In this document: positions 1 to 5,532 of the stretch, piece by piece | Layout: the number at the start of each line of letters is the position of its first letter | Numbering within the stretch: position 1 is the stretch's first letter | DNA from: an uncultured Bacillota bacterium | GTDB taxonomy: Bacteria; Bacillota; Clostridia; Peptostreptococcales; Anaerovoracaceae | Assembly (NCBI GenBank): GCA_902465215.1 | Contig: CABQMM010000101.1 | Coordinates: 1-5,586, forward strand | Direction: 5' to 3' | DNA length: 5,586 bases | Made by a program: the position numbers and the translations under genes | The notes under the pieces: generated by a model | What the model was told of the DNA's origin: nothing | The model's input: only the letters and a program-made list of their open reading frames with translations | Database searches by the model: none

Positions 1-29
1 AGCATGGTTTGCTGAATTAAGAATACCAT
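1..29 (-). CDS. Second ABC permease of the nucleoside-type importer, N-terminal fragment (cut by window edge)
   Basis: Only nine full codons are in the window, reading MVFLIQQTM, plus two bases of the next codon. The ATG (29-27) shares its A with the TAA stop of the preceding permease, a TAATG junction. A perfect AAGGAGG (minus strand, 45-39) lies 9 nt upstream inside the end of that permease gene. In BMP-type importers the first permease is normally followed directly by a second, shorter permease (B. subtilis NupQ/YufQ, Streptococcus NupC), and the hydrophobic start with LIQQTM fits the beginning of that family. The identity therefore rests mainly on position, with the few residues in agreement. 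The product would be the partner subunit of a heterodimeric membrane channel. The remaining gene lies outside the window. Confidence 0.75.
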
Positions 30-1234
30 TATTTCGTACCTCCTTCCGCTGTTTCTTTCTTTTTGCGTCTGCCGTTAAGCAGCATCTTAAAGAACATTGC
101 AAAGGCTGACAAGTATACGATGGTTGCGATAATAATATCCGCAATGTATTCGTTGTAAGCGGTCAGATACTTCAGCTGGATACCCGCAACATTGAGCATC
201 GACATGAAGATTCCCGCAAAGATTACGCCAATCGGGTGATTTGCCGCAAGCAAAGCGACCGGAATTCCGTTGAATCCGTCTGTTGGAAGCGACATATAGG
301 TCGACCAGTAGAATTCCGTGTTTCCGGAGAGGAAATACAGACATCCGCCCGCGGAGGCCAAAGCTCCTGCGATAACCATCGACAAAACAATATTCTTCTT
401 ATCGTTGATTCCGGCATATTTTGCCGCGTGGCGGTTCAGACCGCAGGCACGGAGCTCATAACCGAAAGTAGTCTTCGTCATAATCACCCACATCAAAACG
501 GCAATCAGGCAGGCAATCCAAAAACCGCCGTTTGCCTGCGAGCCCGGGAACAAAATGTCCATTCCGAACTTCGGCGTCAGAACATCGACATTTTTCAGCG
601 GAATCGTGTAGCCGACTTTACCGCCTTCTGCTGCGTTTTTAAATATATCATGCGCATCGAACCACCATGTCACAAGGTTTGCGGCAATCCAGTTCGTCAT
701 GATACAGGTAATTACTTCGTTGATATTCAGGAAGGCCTTGAACAGTCCCGGAATTGCGCCCCAAAGCGCGCCGAGCGCAATGCCCACAATGAACGCGCAG
801 AGCCATGCCAGCCATGACGGACATCCGCTCCATCCGAGCCAAAGACCGACGGAAATGCTTCCCATCGTTCCCATCAGATACTGTCCTGCAGCACCAATGT
901 TGAACAAGCCCGTCTTAAAGGCTACGGCTACGGAAAGACCCGTCATTACCAGCGGTGTCGCGCGGAAAAGCATATTTCCAAGGTTTACCGGGTTATAGCC
1001 GAAGCTGAGCTGTCCGCCGTCGCGTCCCGTACTGAATACGCCGAGGAATACCAGACGAATACCGTCCCAAATACCCTTCATCGAAATATTGTCTTTTACG
1101 AGTCCTACGATGATGACAACAAGCGTACCGACCGCAAGACCGATTAAAATTGAGAGTAAAGAGGCGTAAACAGATTTTGCCCCGTCGGATTTATACCATT
1201 TTACCTTGCCTGTTTCGGCTTCTAATCTAGGCAT
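29..1234 (-). CDS. ABC transporter permease, first subunit of a BMP-type nucleoside importer (NupP/YufP-like)
   Basis: This 401-residue integral membrane protein should form half of the translocation channel of a purine/pyrimidine-nucleoside or simple-sugar-type ABC importer (BPD_transp_2 superfamily). A charged N-terminal tail of ~20 residues is followed by a strong hydrophobic helix (about 23-46), then helices near 92-110, 113-133, 139-163, 168-190, 236-253, 282-303, 322-346 and 362-386. FNIGAAGQYLMG (111-122) is the family's conserved signature. The polar loop GYELRACGLNRHAAKYAGIN (258-277) is the likely coupling segment contacting the ATPase. The C-terminus is Lys/Arg-rich (389-394) and should be cytoplasmic. 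I chose the ATG at 1234-1232 because it follows AAGGAGG by 9 nt. The open frame continues to 1492, but that stretch overlaps the ATPase gene and has no family resemblance. The gene overlaps the ATPase stop by 8 nt. Substrate is inferred from the neighbouring BMP protein, not from this sequence. Confidence 0.93.
   Translation of the reverse strand: MPRLEAETGKVKWYKSDGAKSVYASLLSILIGLAVGTLVVIIVGLVKDNISMKGIWDGIRLVFLGVFSTGRDGGQLSFGYNPVNLGNMLFRATPLVMTGLSVAVAFKTGLFNIGAAGQYLMGTMGSISVGLWLGWSGCPSWLAWLCAFIVGIALGALWGAIPGLFKAFLNINEVITCIMTNWIAANLVTWWFDAHDIFKNAAEGGKVGYTIPLKNVDVLTPKFGMDILFPGSQANGGFWIACLIAVLMWVIMTKTTFGYELRACGLNRHAAKYAGINDKKNIVLSMVIAGALASAGGCLYFLSGNTEFYWSTYMSLPTDGFNGIPVALLAANHPIGVIFAGIFMSMLNVAGIQLKYLTAYNEYIADIIIATIVYLSAFAMFFKMLLNGRRKKKETAEGGTK
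39..45 (-). promoter_or_regulatory. Ribosome binding site of the second permease
   Basis: The minus strand reads AAGGAGG here (AAGGAGGTA with flanks), a full match to the anti-Shine-Dalgarno sequence. It sits 9 nt before the ATG at 29 and inside the C-terminal codons of the first permease, so the second permease has its own strong initiation site as well as a TAATG overlap for coupling. Confidence 0.8.
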
Positions 1235-2774
1235 CCTGTTTTTCCTCCTTTCCACTTCTCTTCGCACCGGACATGTACAGTCCGAGTTCTTCCGGAGTGG
1301 TCTTCTTCGGATCAAGCTGCCCGACAATTTCGCCCTCGTACATGACAAGGATACGGTCGGAAAGCCCGAGCACTTCATCCAGCTCCAGTGATACCAGCAA
1401 AATTGCTTTGCCGGCGTCGCGTTCTGCCACAAGCTGCGCATGGACATGCTCAATCGCGCCGACATCCAGTCCTCTGGTCGGCTGCACCGCAATAATCAGC
1501 GGCTCGTTTCTGTCCAGTTCTCTTGCTATAATTGCCTTCTGCTGGTTTCCGCCGGACATGGAACGCGCAATCGTAATTGGACCCTGTCCGGAGCGGACAT
1601 CATATTCTTCAATTAATCTTTCTGCATATTTACGCACTTCATCGAAACGGATAAAGCCGTGACTCTCAAACTGCGGCTCCTTATATCTCTGAAGCACAAG
1701 GTTCTGCTCCAGCGTATAGCCGAGCACAAGTCCGTGTTTATGTCTGTCCTCCGGAATATGCGCCATTCCGGCTCTGCTTCTCTTTCGGATGGAAGCCTGT
1801 GAAATGTCACTTCCGCAAAGCGTCACTTTTCCTGCCGATGCCTTTTCCAGACCGGTCAAACCGTAAACAAGCTCCGTCTGTCCGTTTCCGTCAATACCCG
1901 CAATGCAGAGGATTTCACCTGCACGCGCCTTGAACGATACATTGTGCACCGCATCGTTTTTATGCAGTTTGGACGGCACTGTAAAGTTTTCCACATCCAG
2001 AACCACATCGCCCGGCTCTGCATCCTTTTTATGTATTTCCAGCTGCACCGGACGGCCTACCATCATGTTGGAAAGTTCCTGCTTGTTGGTATCTTTGGTG
2101 TTTACAGTTCCGATGTACTTTCCTTTTCTGAGAACCGTTACTCTGTCCGATACCGCCATGATTTCATTTAATTTATGTGTGATAAACAAGATTGACTTGC
2201 CTTCCCTGGCAAATCCTCTCATAATTTCCATAAGTTCGTCGATTTCCTGAGGCGTCAGAACCGCTGTCGGCTCGTCAAAAATCAGGATTTCATTTTCTCT
2301 GTACAGCATTTTGAGAATTTCCACTCTCTGCTGCATGCCTACGGTAATGTCCTCTACCTTCGCGTCAACATCTACCTTAAGACCGTAGCGCTCCGAAAGC
2401 TCGATTACCTTTTCTCTGGCTTCTTTCTTTTTTAAGAAACCCATTTTTCCCGTTGTTTCAGCGCCGAGGATGATATTATCCAGTACTGTAAATACATCGA
2501 CCAATTTAAAATGCTGATGCACCATACCGATGCCCAGTGCGGTTGCATCATTCGGGTCGTTGATTTCTACTATTTTTCCGTCTTTCTTAATTTCGCCCGC
2601 TTCCGGCTGATACAGACCGAAAAGCACGCTCATCAGCGTGGATTTTCCCGCGCCGTTTTCGCCTAAAAGCGCATGAATTTCACCCTTTTTCAGCTGCAGG
2701 GTGATATCGTCGTTCGCCACAATTCCCGGAAACTCTTTCCTTATGTGGTTCATTTCAATTACATACTCAGCCAT
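1227..2774 (-). CDS. ABC transporter ATP-binding protein with two nucleotide-binding domains (NupO/YufO-like)
   Basis: This 515-residue cytoplasmic protein powers the importer and carries two fused ATPase domains, the usual length and layout for the ribose/nucleoside class (RbsA, MglA, YufO). Domain 1: Walker A GENGAGKST (38-46), Q-loop Gln87 in VHQHFKLV, atypical signature TVGMQQ (144-149), Walker B ILIFDEPT (163-170; Asp167, Glu168), switch His200. Domain 2: the P-loop is replaced by GIDGNGQTEL (293-302), which lacks the Lys; there is a good signature SGGNQQ (407-412); the Walker B region reads LIIAVQPT (426-433), with Gln431 where the catalytic Glu would be and no Asp before it; SLELDE (462-467) has no switch His. 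Domain 2 thus has a good signature but a degenerate P-loop, as is usual in this family, so only one of the two composite ATP sites should hydrolyse well. The ATG at 2774 follows AAGGA by 6 nt. An in-frame TTG at 2807 is less likely. The gene lies 114 bp after the BMP gene and overlaps the permease gene by 8 nt. Confidence 0.96.
   Translation of the reverse strand: MAEYVIEMNHIRKEFPGIVANDDITLQLKKGEIHALLGENGAGKSTLMSVLFGLYQPEAGEIKKDGKIVEINDPNDATALGIGMVHQHFKLVDVFTVLDNIILGAETTGKMGFLKKKEAREKVIELSERYGLKVDVDAKVEDITVGMQQRVEILKMLYRENEILIFDEPTAVLTPQEIDELMEIMRGFAREGKSILFITHKLNEIMAVSDRVTVLRKGKYIGTVNTKDTNKQELSNMMVGRPVQLEIHKKDAEPGDVVLDVENFTVPSKLHKNDAVHNVSFKARAGEILCIAGIDGNGQTELVYGLTGLEKASAGKVTLCGSDISQASIRKRSRAGMAHIPEDRHKHGLVLGYTLEQNLVLQRYKEPQFESHGFIRFDEVRKYAERLIEEYDVRSGQGPITIARSMSGGNQQKAIIARELDRNEPLIIAVQPTRGLDVGAIEHVHAQLVAERDAGKAILLVSLELDEVLGLSDRILVMYEGEIVGQLDPKKTTPEELGLYMSGAKRSGKEEKQDA
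1244..1250 (-). promoter_or_regulatory. Ribosome binding site that fixes the first permease start
   Basis: AAGGAGG on the minus strand lies 9 nt upstream of the ATG at 1234, within the last codons of the ATPase gene. It decides the permease start against the longer open frame that runs to 1492. The 8-nt overlap between the ATPase stop (TAG, 1229-1227) and this ATG suggests translational coupling. Confidence 0.85.
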
Positions 2775-2780
2775 GTTTTT

Positions 2781-2785
2781 TCCTT
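2781..2785 (-). promoter_or_regulatory. Ribosome binding site of the ATPase gene
   Basis: AAGGA on the minus strand is 6 nt before the ATG at 2774. It is weaker than the AGGAGG sites of the BMP and permease genes. A small hairpin (GGCTT-GCGAG-AAGCC, 2810-2796) ends 10 nt upstream of it. Confidence 0.6.
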
Positions 2786-2827
2786 CTCTATGCCCGGCTT
2801 CTCGCAAGCCTGAACTTTTTGCAAATT

Positions 2828-2858
2828 AACAAACAAAGGGGGAATCACCTTCCCCCTT
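2828..2858 (-). terminator. Hairpin after the BMP gene, probable leaky intrinsic terminator inside the operon
   Basis: On the minus strand AAGGGGGAA (2858-2850) pairs perfectly with TTCCCCCTT (2844-2836) around a five-base loop, giving a 9-bp stem with five G-C pairs. The following transcript reads TGTTTGTTAATTT, a T-rich but interrupted tract, so termination should be partial. The stem begins 30 nt after the BMP stop codon and 62 nt before the ATPase start. On the plus strand the stem is followed by ATTTTT, so it could also stop transcription from the opposite side, although no plus-strand gene is seen. Such hairpins are common after binding-protein genes and keep the binding protein in excess of the membrane parts. 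RNA 3'-end protection is the alternative role. Confidence 0.75.
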
Positions 2859-2888
2859 ATTTTTGGTTAAAAAACCGTAATTCGCTTA

Positions 2889-4004
2889 TTATTTTACGAA
2901 CTTAATGTTTTCAAGACCTGCTTTGCTTGGGTCAGCCATCTTGCTGTCGTTATCGATTGTAACTTCGCCGGAAACTACCTTTTCATATAAAGCCTGGTAG
3001 TCTTCCACTGACCAATTTTCTAACTGCCAAGTGTCTGTAGGGATACCTACAGCGTTGTCCTTAGCACCGAGAACCAATGAACCGCCGTATACAGCGCCAC
3101 CGTCATAGAACTTCGTGATAGCGTCGATTACGGACTTCGCAAGGTCTTTCATAGCGGAAGTGATAACTGCGTCGGACTGACCGGACTGGTCAACGTCAAC
3201 GCCTACCAGCTTGCCTTCTGCAGCCTGTGCAGCAGCATCGCCGGAGTTGAACATGGAACCGCCTGCTACGAAGATAACTTCTGTACCTGCGTTATACCAT
3301 CCGGATAACATAGCCTGAAGGTCCGGAGAAGCGGAGAAGTTGGAACCGTGTTCCCAGGAATATCTCATTTCAACAGTTTCGCCCTTAGCTGCAGCTGCAT
3401 CGTTAGCACCCTGTGCGAATCCGTATCCGTATTTGATACATGCAGGATTGTTTCCGCCACCGCCGCCGGAGAATCCTAACTTCGTGTAGCCTTCCATGAC
3501 TGTTGCATAGCCTGCAAAGTAACCGGCCTGTTCTTCCTGATAGGAAACGCCAACAAGGTTGTCCATTCCCATATCCCATCCATCGATGAAGATGAACTGT
3601 ACATCAGGGTACTTAGGAGCTACTGTTTTGAGTGCCGTTTCCTGTAAGAATCCCGCAGTTACGAGAACTTCAGCACCTGCGTCACAAGCGTCTGTCATTG
3701 CTTTGATTCTGTCTTCGTCAGTCGCGTTGGATGCATTACCCGGCTGATAGTACTTGTATGACTTGCCGTTATCGGAAGCATACTTCTTAACGCCGTTCCA
3801 AGTGAACTGGTTGAAAGAACCGTCCCTTAACTGTCCAACGTCTGTTACCATTGCAATCTGATATTTACCGTCTTCAGATTCATAGTTATCAGAGATGGAA
3901 TCGTAGTCTACTGCATCGGTACCGGTTTCTCCACCATTGCTGCCGCAAGCAGCAAATGTGAATACCATTACCAGCATGAGCAATACTGTTAATAACTTTT
4001 TCAT
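2889..4004 (-). CDS. BMP-family substrate-binding lipoprotein (PnrA/NupN-like, probable nucleoside receptor)
   Basis: This 371-residue protein is the extracellular ligand receptor of the importer, anchored to the membrane by a lipid. The signal peptide MKKLLTVLLM...FTFAAC ends in a lipobox with Cys20, so the mature protein starts at Cys20 after diacylglyceryl transfer and signal peptidase II cleavage. A short acidic/Gly-Ser linker (21-46) precedes the two-lobed BMP/Med fold. It opens with YQIAMVTDVGQLRDGSFNQ (48-66), containing the family motif DVG-x3-D-x-SFNQ. It continues with FIFIDG (137-142), VSYQEEQAGYFAGY (153-166), a glycine-rich GFSGGGGGNNPACIKYGYGF (177-196) and VGVDVDQ (267-273). 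By analogy with PnrA, acidic and Asn residues in the first, FIDG and VGVD motifs probably contact the ligand. The ATG at 4004 follows AGGAGG by 6 nt. A TTG 14 codons upstream overlaps the -10 box and is rejected. Family members bind purine or other nucleosides, but the exact ligand here cannot be read from the sequence. Confidence 0.95.
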   Translation of the reverse strand: MKKLLTVLLMLVMVFTFAACGSNGGETGTDAVDYDSISDNYESEDGKYQIAMVTDVGQLRDGSFNQFTWNGVKKYASDNGKSYKYYQPGNASNATDEDRIKAMTDACDAGAEVLVTAGFLQETALKTVAPKYPDVQFIFIDGWDMGMDNLVGVSYQEEQAGYFAGYATVMEGYTKLGFSGGGGGNNPACIKYGYGFAQGANDAAAAKGETVEMRYSWEHGSNFSASPDLQAMLSGWYNAGTEVIFVAGGSMFNSGDAAAQAAEGKLVGVDVDQSGQSDAVITSAMKDLAKSVIDAITKFYDGGAVYGGSLVLGAKDNAVGIPTDTWQLENWSVEDYQALYEKVVSGEVTIDNDSKMADPSKAGLENIKFVK

Positions 4005-4010
4005 TTGTTC

Positions 4011-4016
4011 CCTCCT
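4011..4016 (-). promoter_or_regulatory. Ribosome binding site of the BMP lipoprotein gene
   Basis: AGGAGG on the minus strand sits 6 nt upstream of the ATG at 4004. This is a near-optimal site, in line with a highly expressed binding protein, and it selects this ATG rather than the upstream in-frame TTG at 4046. Confidence 0.85.
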
Positions 4017-4045
4017 AAATGAAATTAAGAATATGTTACTCCTCA

Positions 4046-4074
4046 ATTATAATACATTATGGAAGAAAGGAAAA
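4046..4074 (-). promoter_or_regulatory. Probable promoter of the importer operon
   Basis: A perfect TATAAT (-10) lies at 4051-4046 on the minus strand, about 42 nt upstream of the BMP start codon, which would place the transcription start near 4040 and give a leader of roughly 35 nt. The -35 region at 17-bp spacing reads TTTTCC (4074-4069), a poor match to TTGACA, so the promoter may rely on upstream A/T-rich DNA or an activator. The leader is too short for a riboswitch. The -10 call is firm; the -35 call is weak. Confidence 0.6.
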
Positions 4075-4081
4075 GTTATTT

Positions 4082-4128
4082 TTTGCATATTCTTTGCACA
4101 TTGATGTTTTTTTGTTATTTTTTTGTTA
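4082..4128 (-). repeat. Two adjacent direct-repeat pairs with 11-bp period upstream of the importer promoter
   Basis: On the plus strand TTTGCATATT (4082-4091) recurs as TTTGCACATT (4093-4102), nine of ten bases identical at an 11-bp step. Four bases on, TTTTTTTGTTA (4107-4117) is repeated exactly and in tandem at 4118-4128, again an 11-bp step. On the transcribed minus strand these are A-tracts in near-helical phase, about 42-90 bp upstream of the predicted start. They could bend the DNA, act like an UP element or hold a regulator. Low sequence complexity makes chance a serious alternative. The rest of the 4005-4148 gap shows only the promoter and ribosome binding site, with no terminator for the CAP gene upstream. 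Confidence 0.5.
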
Positions 4129-4148
4129 AATAGAGAAGAAATGAAGTT

Positions 4149-4745
4149 TTATCCCTTAAAAATCTGCACCCAGCAGGTCGTTCCGTCGGAGGCCTTCGCA
4201 TAGCCTACGCCGATTTTTGTGTAGTCAGACTTCAGAATATTCGCTCTGTGTCCGGAAGAATTCATCCAGCCGTTCATTACGGACTGTGCTGTTTTCTGTC
4301 CTTTTGCGATATTCTCGCCCGCGGTTTTATAAGATACCCCATATTTTTTCATCATATCAAAAGCCGAACCGTAAGTCGGGGATGTATGCGAAAAATATCC
4401 GTTTTTTGCCATGTCTTCGGCCTTCATCTGTGCAAGCTTCGCAAGCTGGCTGTCCGAAGCAAGCGACTGCAGGCCGTTTGAAGCTCTTTCCTTGTTTACC
4501 AGCGTCACAACCTGACTCGTCATGCTGCCCGATACAACGAAACCGGTCGCATCCTCATTCGCGTTTCCGGAGTTTTCCGTGTTACCGGCATTTCCGATAC
4601 TTCCGTTGCTGCTGCAGATTTTATCCAGCCAAACGGAAACATTCTTCGTGCATGTGCTGCCCACCGTTGTGGACGCATAGGAAAACCCTGCCGTACTAAG
4701 TGCCATCGTCAGTGCCATCATCATCGTAATAACTTTCTTTTTCAT
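4149..4745 (-). CDS. Secreted CAP-domain protein (YkwD-like, SCP/PR1 family)
   Basis: This 198-residue protein has a Sec signal peptide: MKKK, then a hydrophobic core (about 5-19) and a likely cleavage site after SYA (Ala24). There is no lipobox, so it should be released or loosely wall-associated. Residues 25-45 contain two cysteines (32, 44), followed by an Asn/Gly/Ser-rich linker (about 46-67). The CAP domain fills 75-198: VNKERASNGLQSL (83-95), FSHTSPTYGS (118-127), AGENIA (142-147), SGHRANIL (164-171) and the C-terminal WVQIFKG (192-198). His120, Glu143 and His166 correspond to conserved cavity residues of the fold. The biochemical role of bacterial CAP proteins of this type is largely unknown; some are linked to sporulation, wall surfaces or proteolysis, and none of these can be chosen here. 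The ATG at 4745 follows AGAGG by 7 nt. The gene has its own promoter-like site and appears monocistronic; no terminator is evident after it. Confidence 0.93.
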   Translation of the reverse strand: MKKKVITMMMALTMALSTAGFSYASTTVGSTCTKNVSVWLDKICSSNGSIGNAGNTENSGNANEDATGFVVSGSMTSQVVTLVNKERASNGLQSLASDSQLAKLAQMKAEDMAKNGYFSHTSPTYGSAFDMMKKYGVSYKTAGENIAKGQKTAQSVMNGWMNSSGHRANILKSDYTKIGVGYAKASDGTTCWVQIFKG

Positions 4746-4831
4746 GATATAACCTCTCTTTCTGCGCTAAGAAGCTCTGAATTTCAGCCTTTACCCGCTG
4801 CCTGCCTCCGCGCATTAAGTATCACAAAAAA

Positions 4832-4861
4832 ACTATAAACGATTTTCGCTGCCGCTGTCAC
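4832..4861 (-). promoter_or_regulatory. Probable promoter of the CAP-domain gene
   Basis: On the minus strand GTGACA (4861-4856, 5/6 match to TTGACA) and TATAGT (4837-4832, 5/6 match to TATAAT) are separated by 18 bp, a near-consensus housekeeping promoter. Transcription would begin near 4825, leaving a leader of about 80 nt before the ATG at 4745. The -35 box starts 26 bp after the Nudix stop codon. A second -10-like element with a TG extension (TGTGATACT, ending near 4817) lies downstream and is an alternative. Confidence 0.55.
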
Positions 4862-4886
4862 CCCTCAAAATTTGGCTGTCCTGCCA

Positions 4887-5492
4887 CTATTTATGAGCCA
4901 TTTCCTCTGCGAAACGCTTAACAAATGCCGCCGTCAGCCCCCAGATGAGTTTGTCCTCATATTGATAGAGAGCGATGGATTTATGGCCGATCCGCCACTT
5001 GTAGTCGCTGCGGATTCCGAACTTTTCGTAAGGAAAATCCTTTACATCCTGTATTATATTGTAATCGTAAATATATGGCTCGGTTTCCGCAAAAAATCGG
5101 AGCGGAACCGAGAAAACTTCTGTCACCTCTGCCTCATTTATCCGTATTTTAGAAAGTTCTTCCGCGGGCGTGAAACCGCAAAGGGCATGCATCGCGATGG
5201 AAGTCAGCTCGTACTGCGTCGCATAATTTCCCAGAATTTCAATATTTTTCAGTCCGATTTCCTCTTCGGTTTCTCTCAGCGCGCACTGCACCGGGCTTTC
5301 CCCCGGCTCCAGCCTTCCACCCGGAAAGCACACATCGCCCGGCTGTTTTATGCCTGCCGCTCGTTTTTCAAAGACGAAATGCGGCTCGCCATCCTTTTCC
5401 GTCAGCAAAATCAAAACCGCATATTCCCGCATGATTTCCAGCGTCTGCGGCGTCCTATCCTTCATTTTTTCTCTGATTTCTTTAATTTTCAT
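4887..5492 (-). CDS. Nudix hydrolase, CoA pyrophosphatase type (NudL/YeaB-like)
   Basis: This 201-residue cytoplasmic enzyme has a complete Nudix box, GX5EX7REUXEEXGU: Gly59, Glu65, Arg73-Glu74, Glu77-Glu78, Gly80, Leu81. The glutamates should bind the Mg/Mn ions. Just before the box, FEKRAAGIKQPGDVCFPGG (41-59) matches the extra motif that marks CoA pyrophosphatases, with Arg44, Gly52 and FPGG (56-59). Members of this subfamily split CoA and its derivatives into 3',5'-ADP and 4'-phosphopantetheine; another dinucleotide or acyl-CoA substrate remains possible. The length and the N-terminal helix (MKIKEIREKM) are usual for the family, which supports the ATG at 5492. The ribosome binding site is poor: AGGA only 3 nt before the ATG. 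The gene begins 40 nt after the end of a group II intron, with no promoter visible in that gap. No convincing terminator follows; the only hairpin (TGGC/GCCA, 4886-4873) is four base pairs. Confidence 0.92.
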   Translation of the reverse strand: MKIKEIREKMKDRTPQTLEIMREYAVLILLTEKDGEPHFVFEKRAAGIKQPGDVCFPGGRLEPGESPVQCALRETEEEIGLKNIEILGNYATQYELTSIAMHALCGFTPAEELSKIRINEAEVTEVFSVPLRFFAETEPYIYDYNIIQDVKDFPYEKFGIRSDYKWRIGHKSIALYQYEDKLIWGLTAAFVKRFAEEMAHK

Positions 5493-5532
5493 GTTTCCTA
5501 CTGCTCTTTCCCATCTTTCACGGATTTTTTCA

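Noticed and set aside
236..817. Plus-strand open frame of 193 codons over the first permease
   Set aside because: Its composition (many His, Arg, Asn, Cys) and lack of any recognised motif, together with complete overlap of a clear permease gene, mark it as an antisense shadow.
1235..1492. N-terminal extension of the first permease by 86 residues
   Set aside because: The frame is open, but it lies wholly over the ATPase C-terminal coding region and is rich in Cys/Arg/Trp unlike a permease. It also ignores the AAGGAGG placed 9 nt before the ATG at 1234.
4005..4046. Upstream TTG start for the BMP protein (14 extra residues)
   Set aside because: The TTG overlaps the predicted -10 TATAAT, lies upstream of the transcription start, and would bury the lipoprotein signal peptide behind charged residues.
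4005..4148. Purine-type riboswitch before the nucleoside importer
   Set aside because: Riboswitches do control some purine transport genes, but the predicted leader is only about 35 nt and the whole gap of 144 bp contains no three-way-junction pattern or terminator stem.
4873..4886. Terminator after the Nudix gene
   Set aside because: The only local hairpin is TGGC/GCCA, four base pairs, and the following AAATTTTG is not a U-tract, so it is too weak to call.
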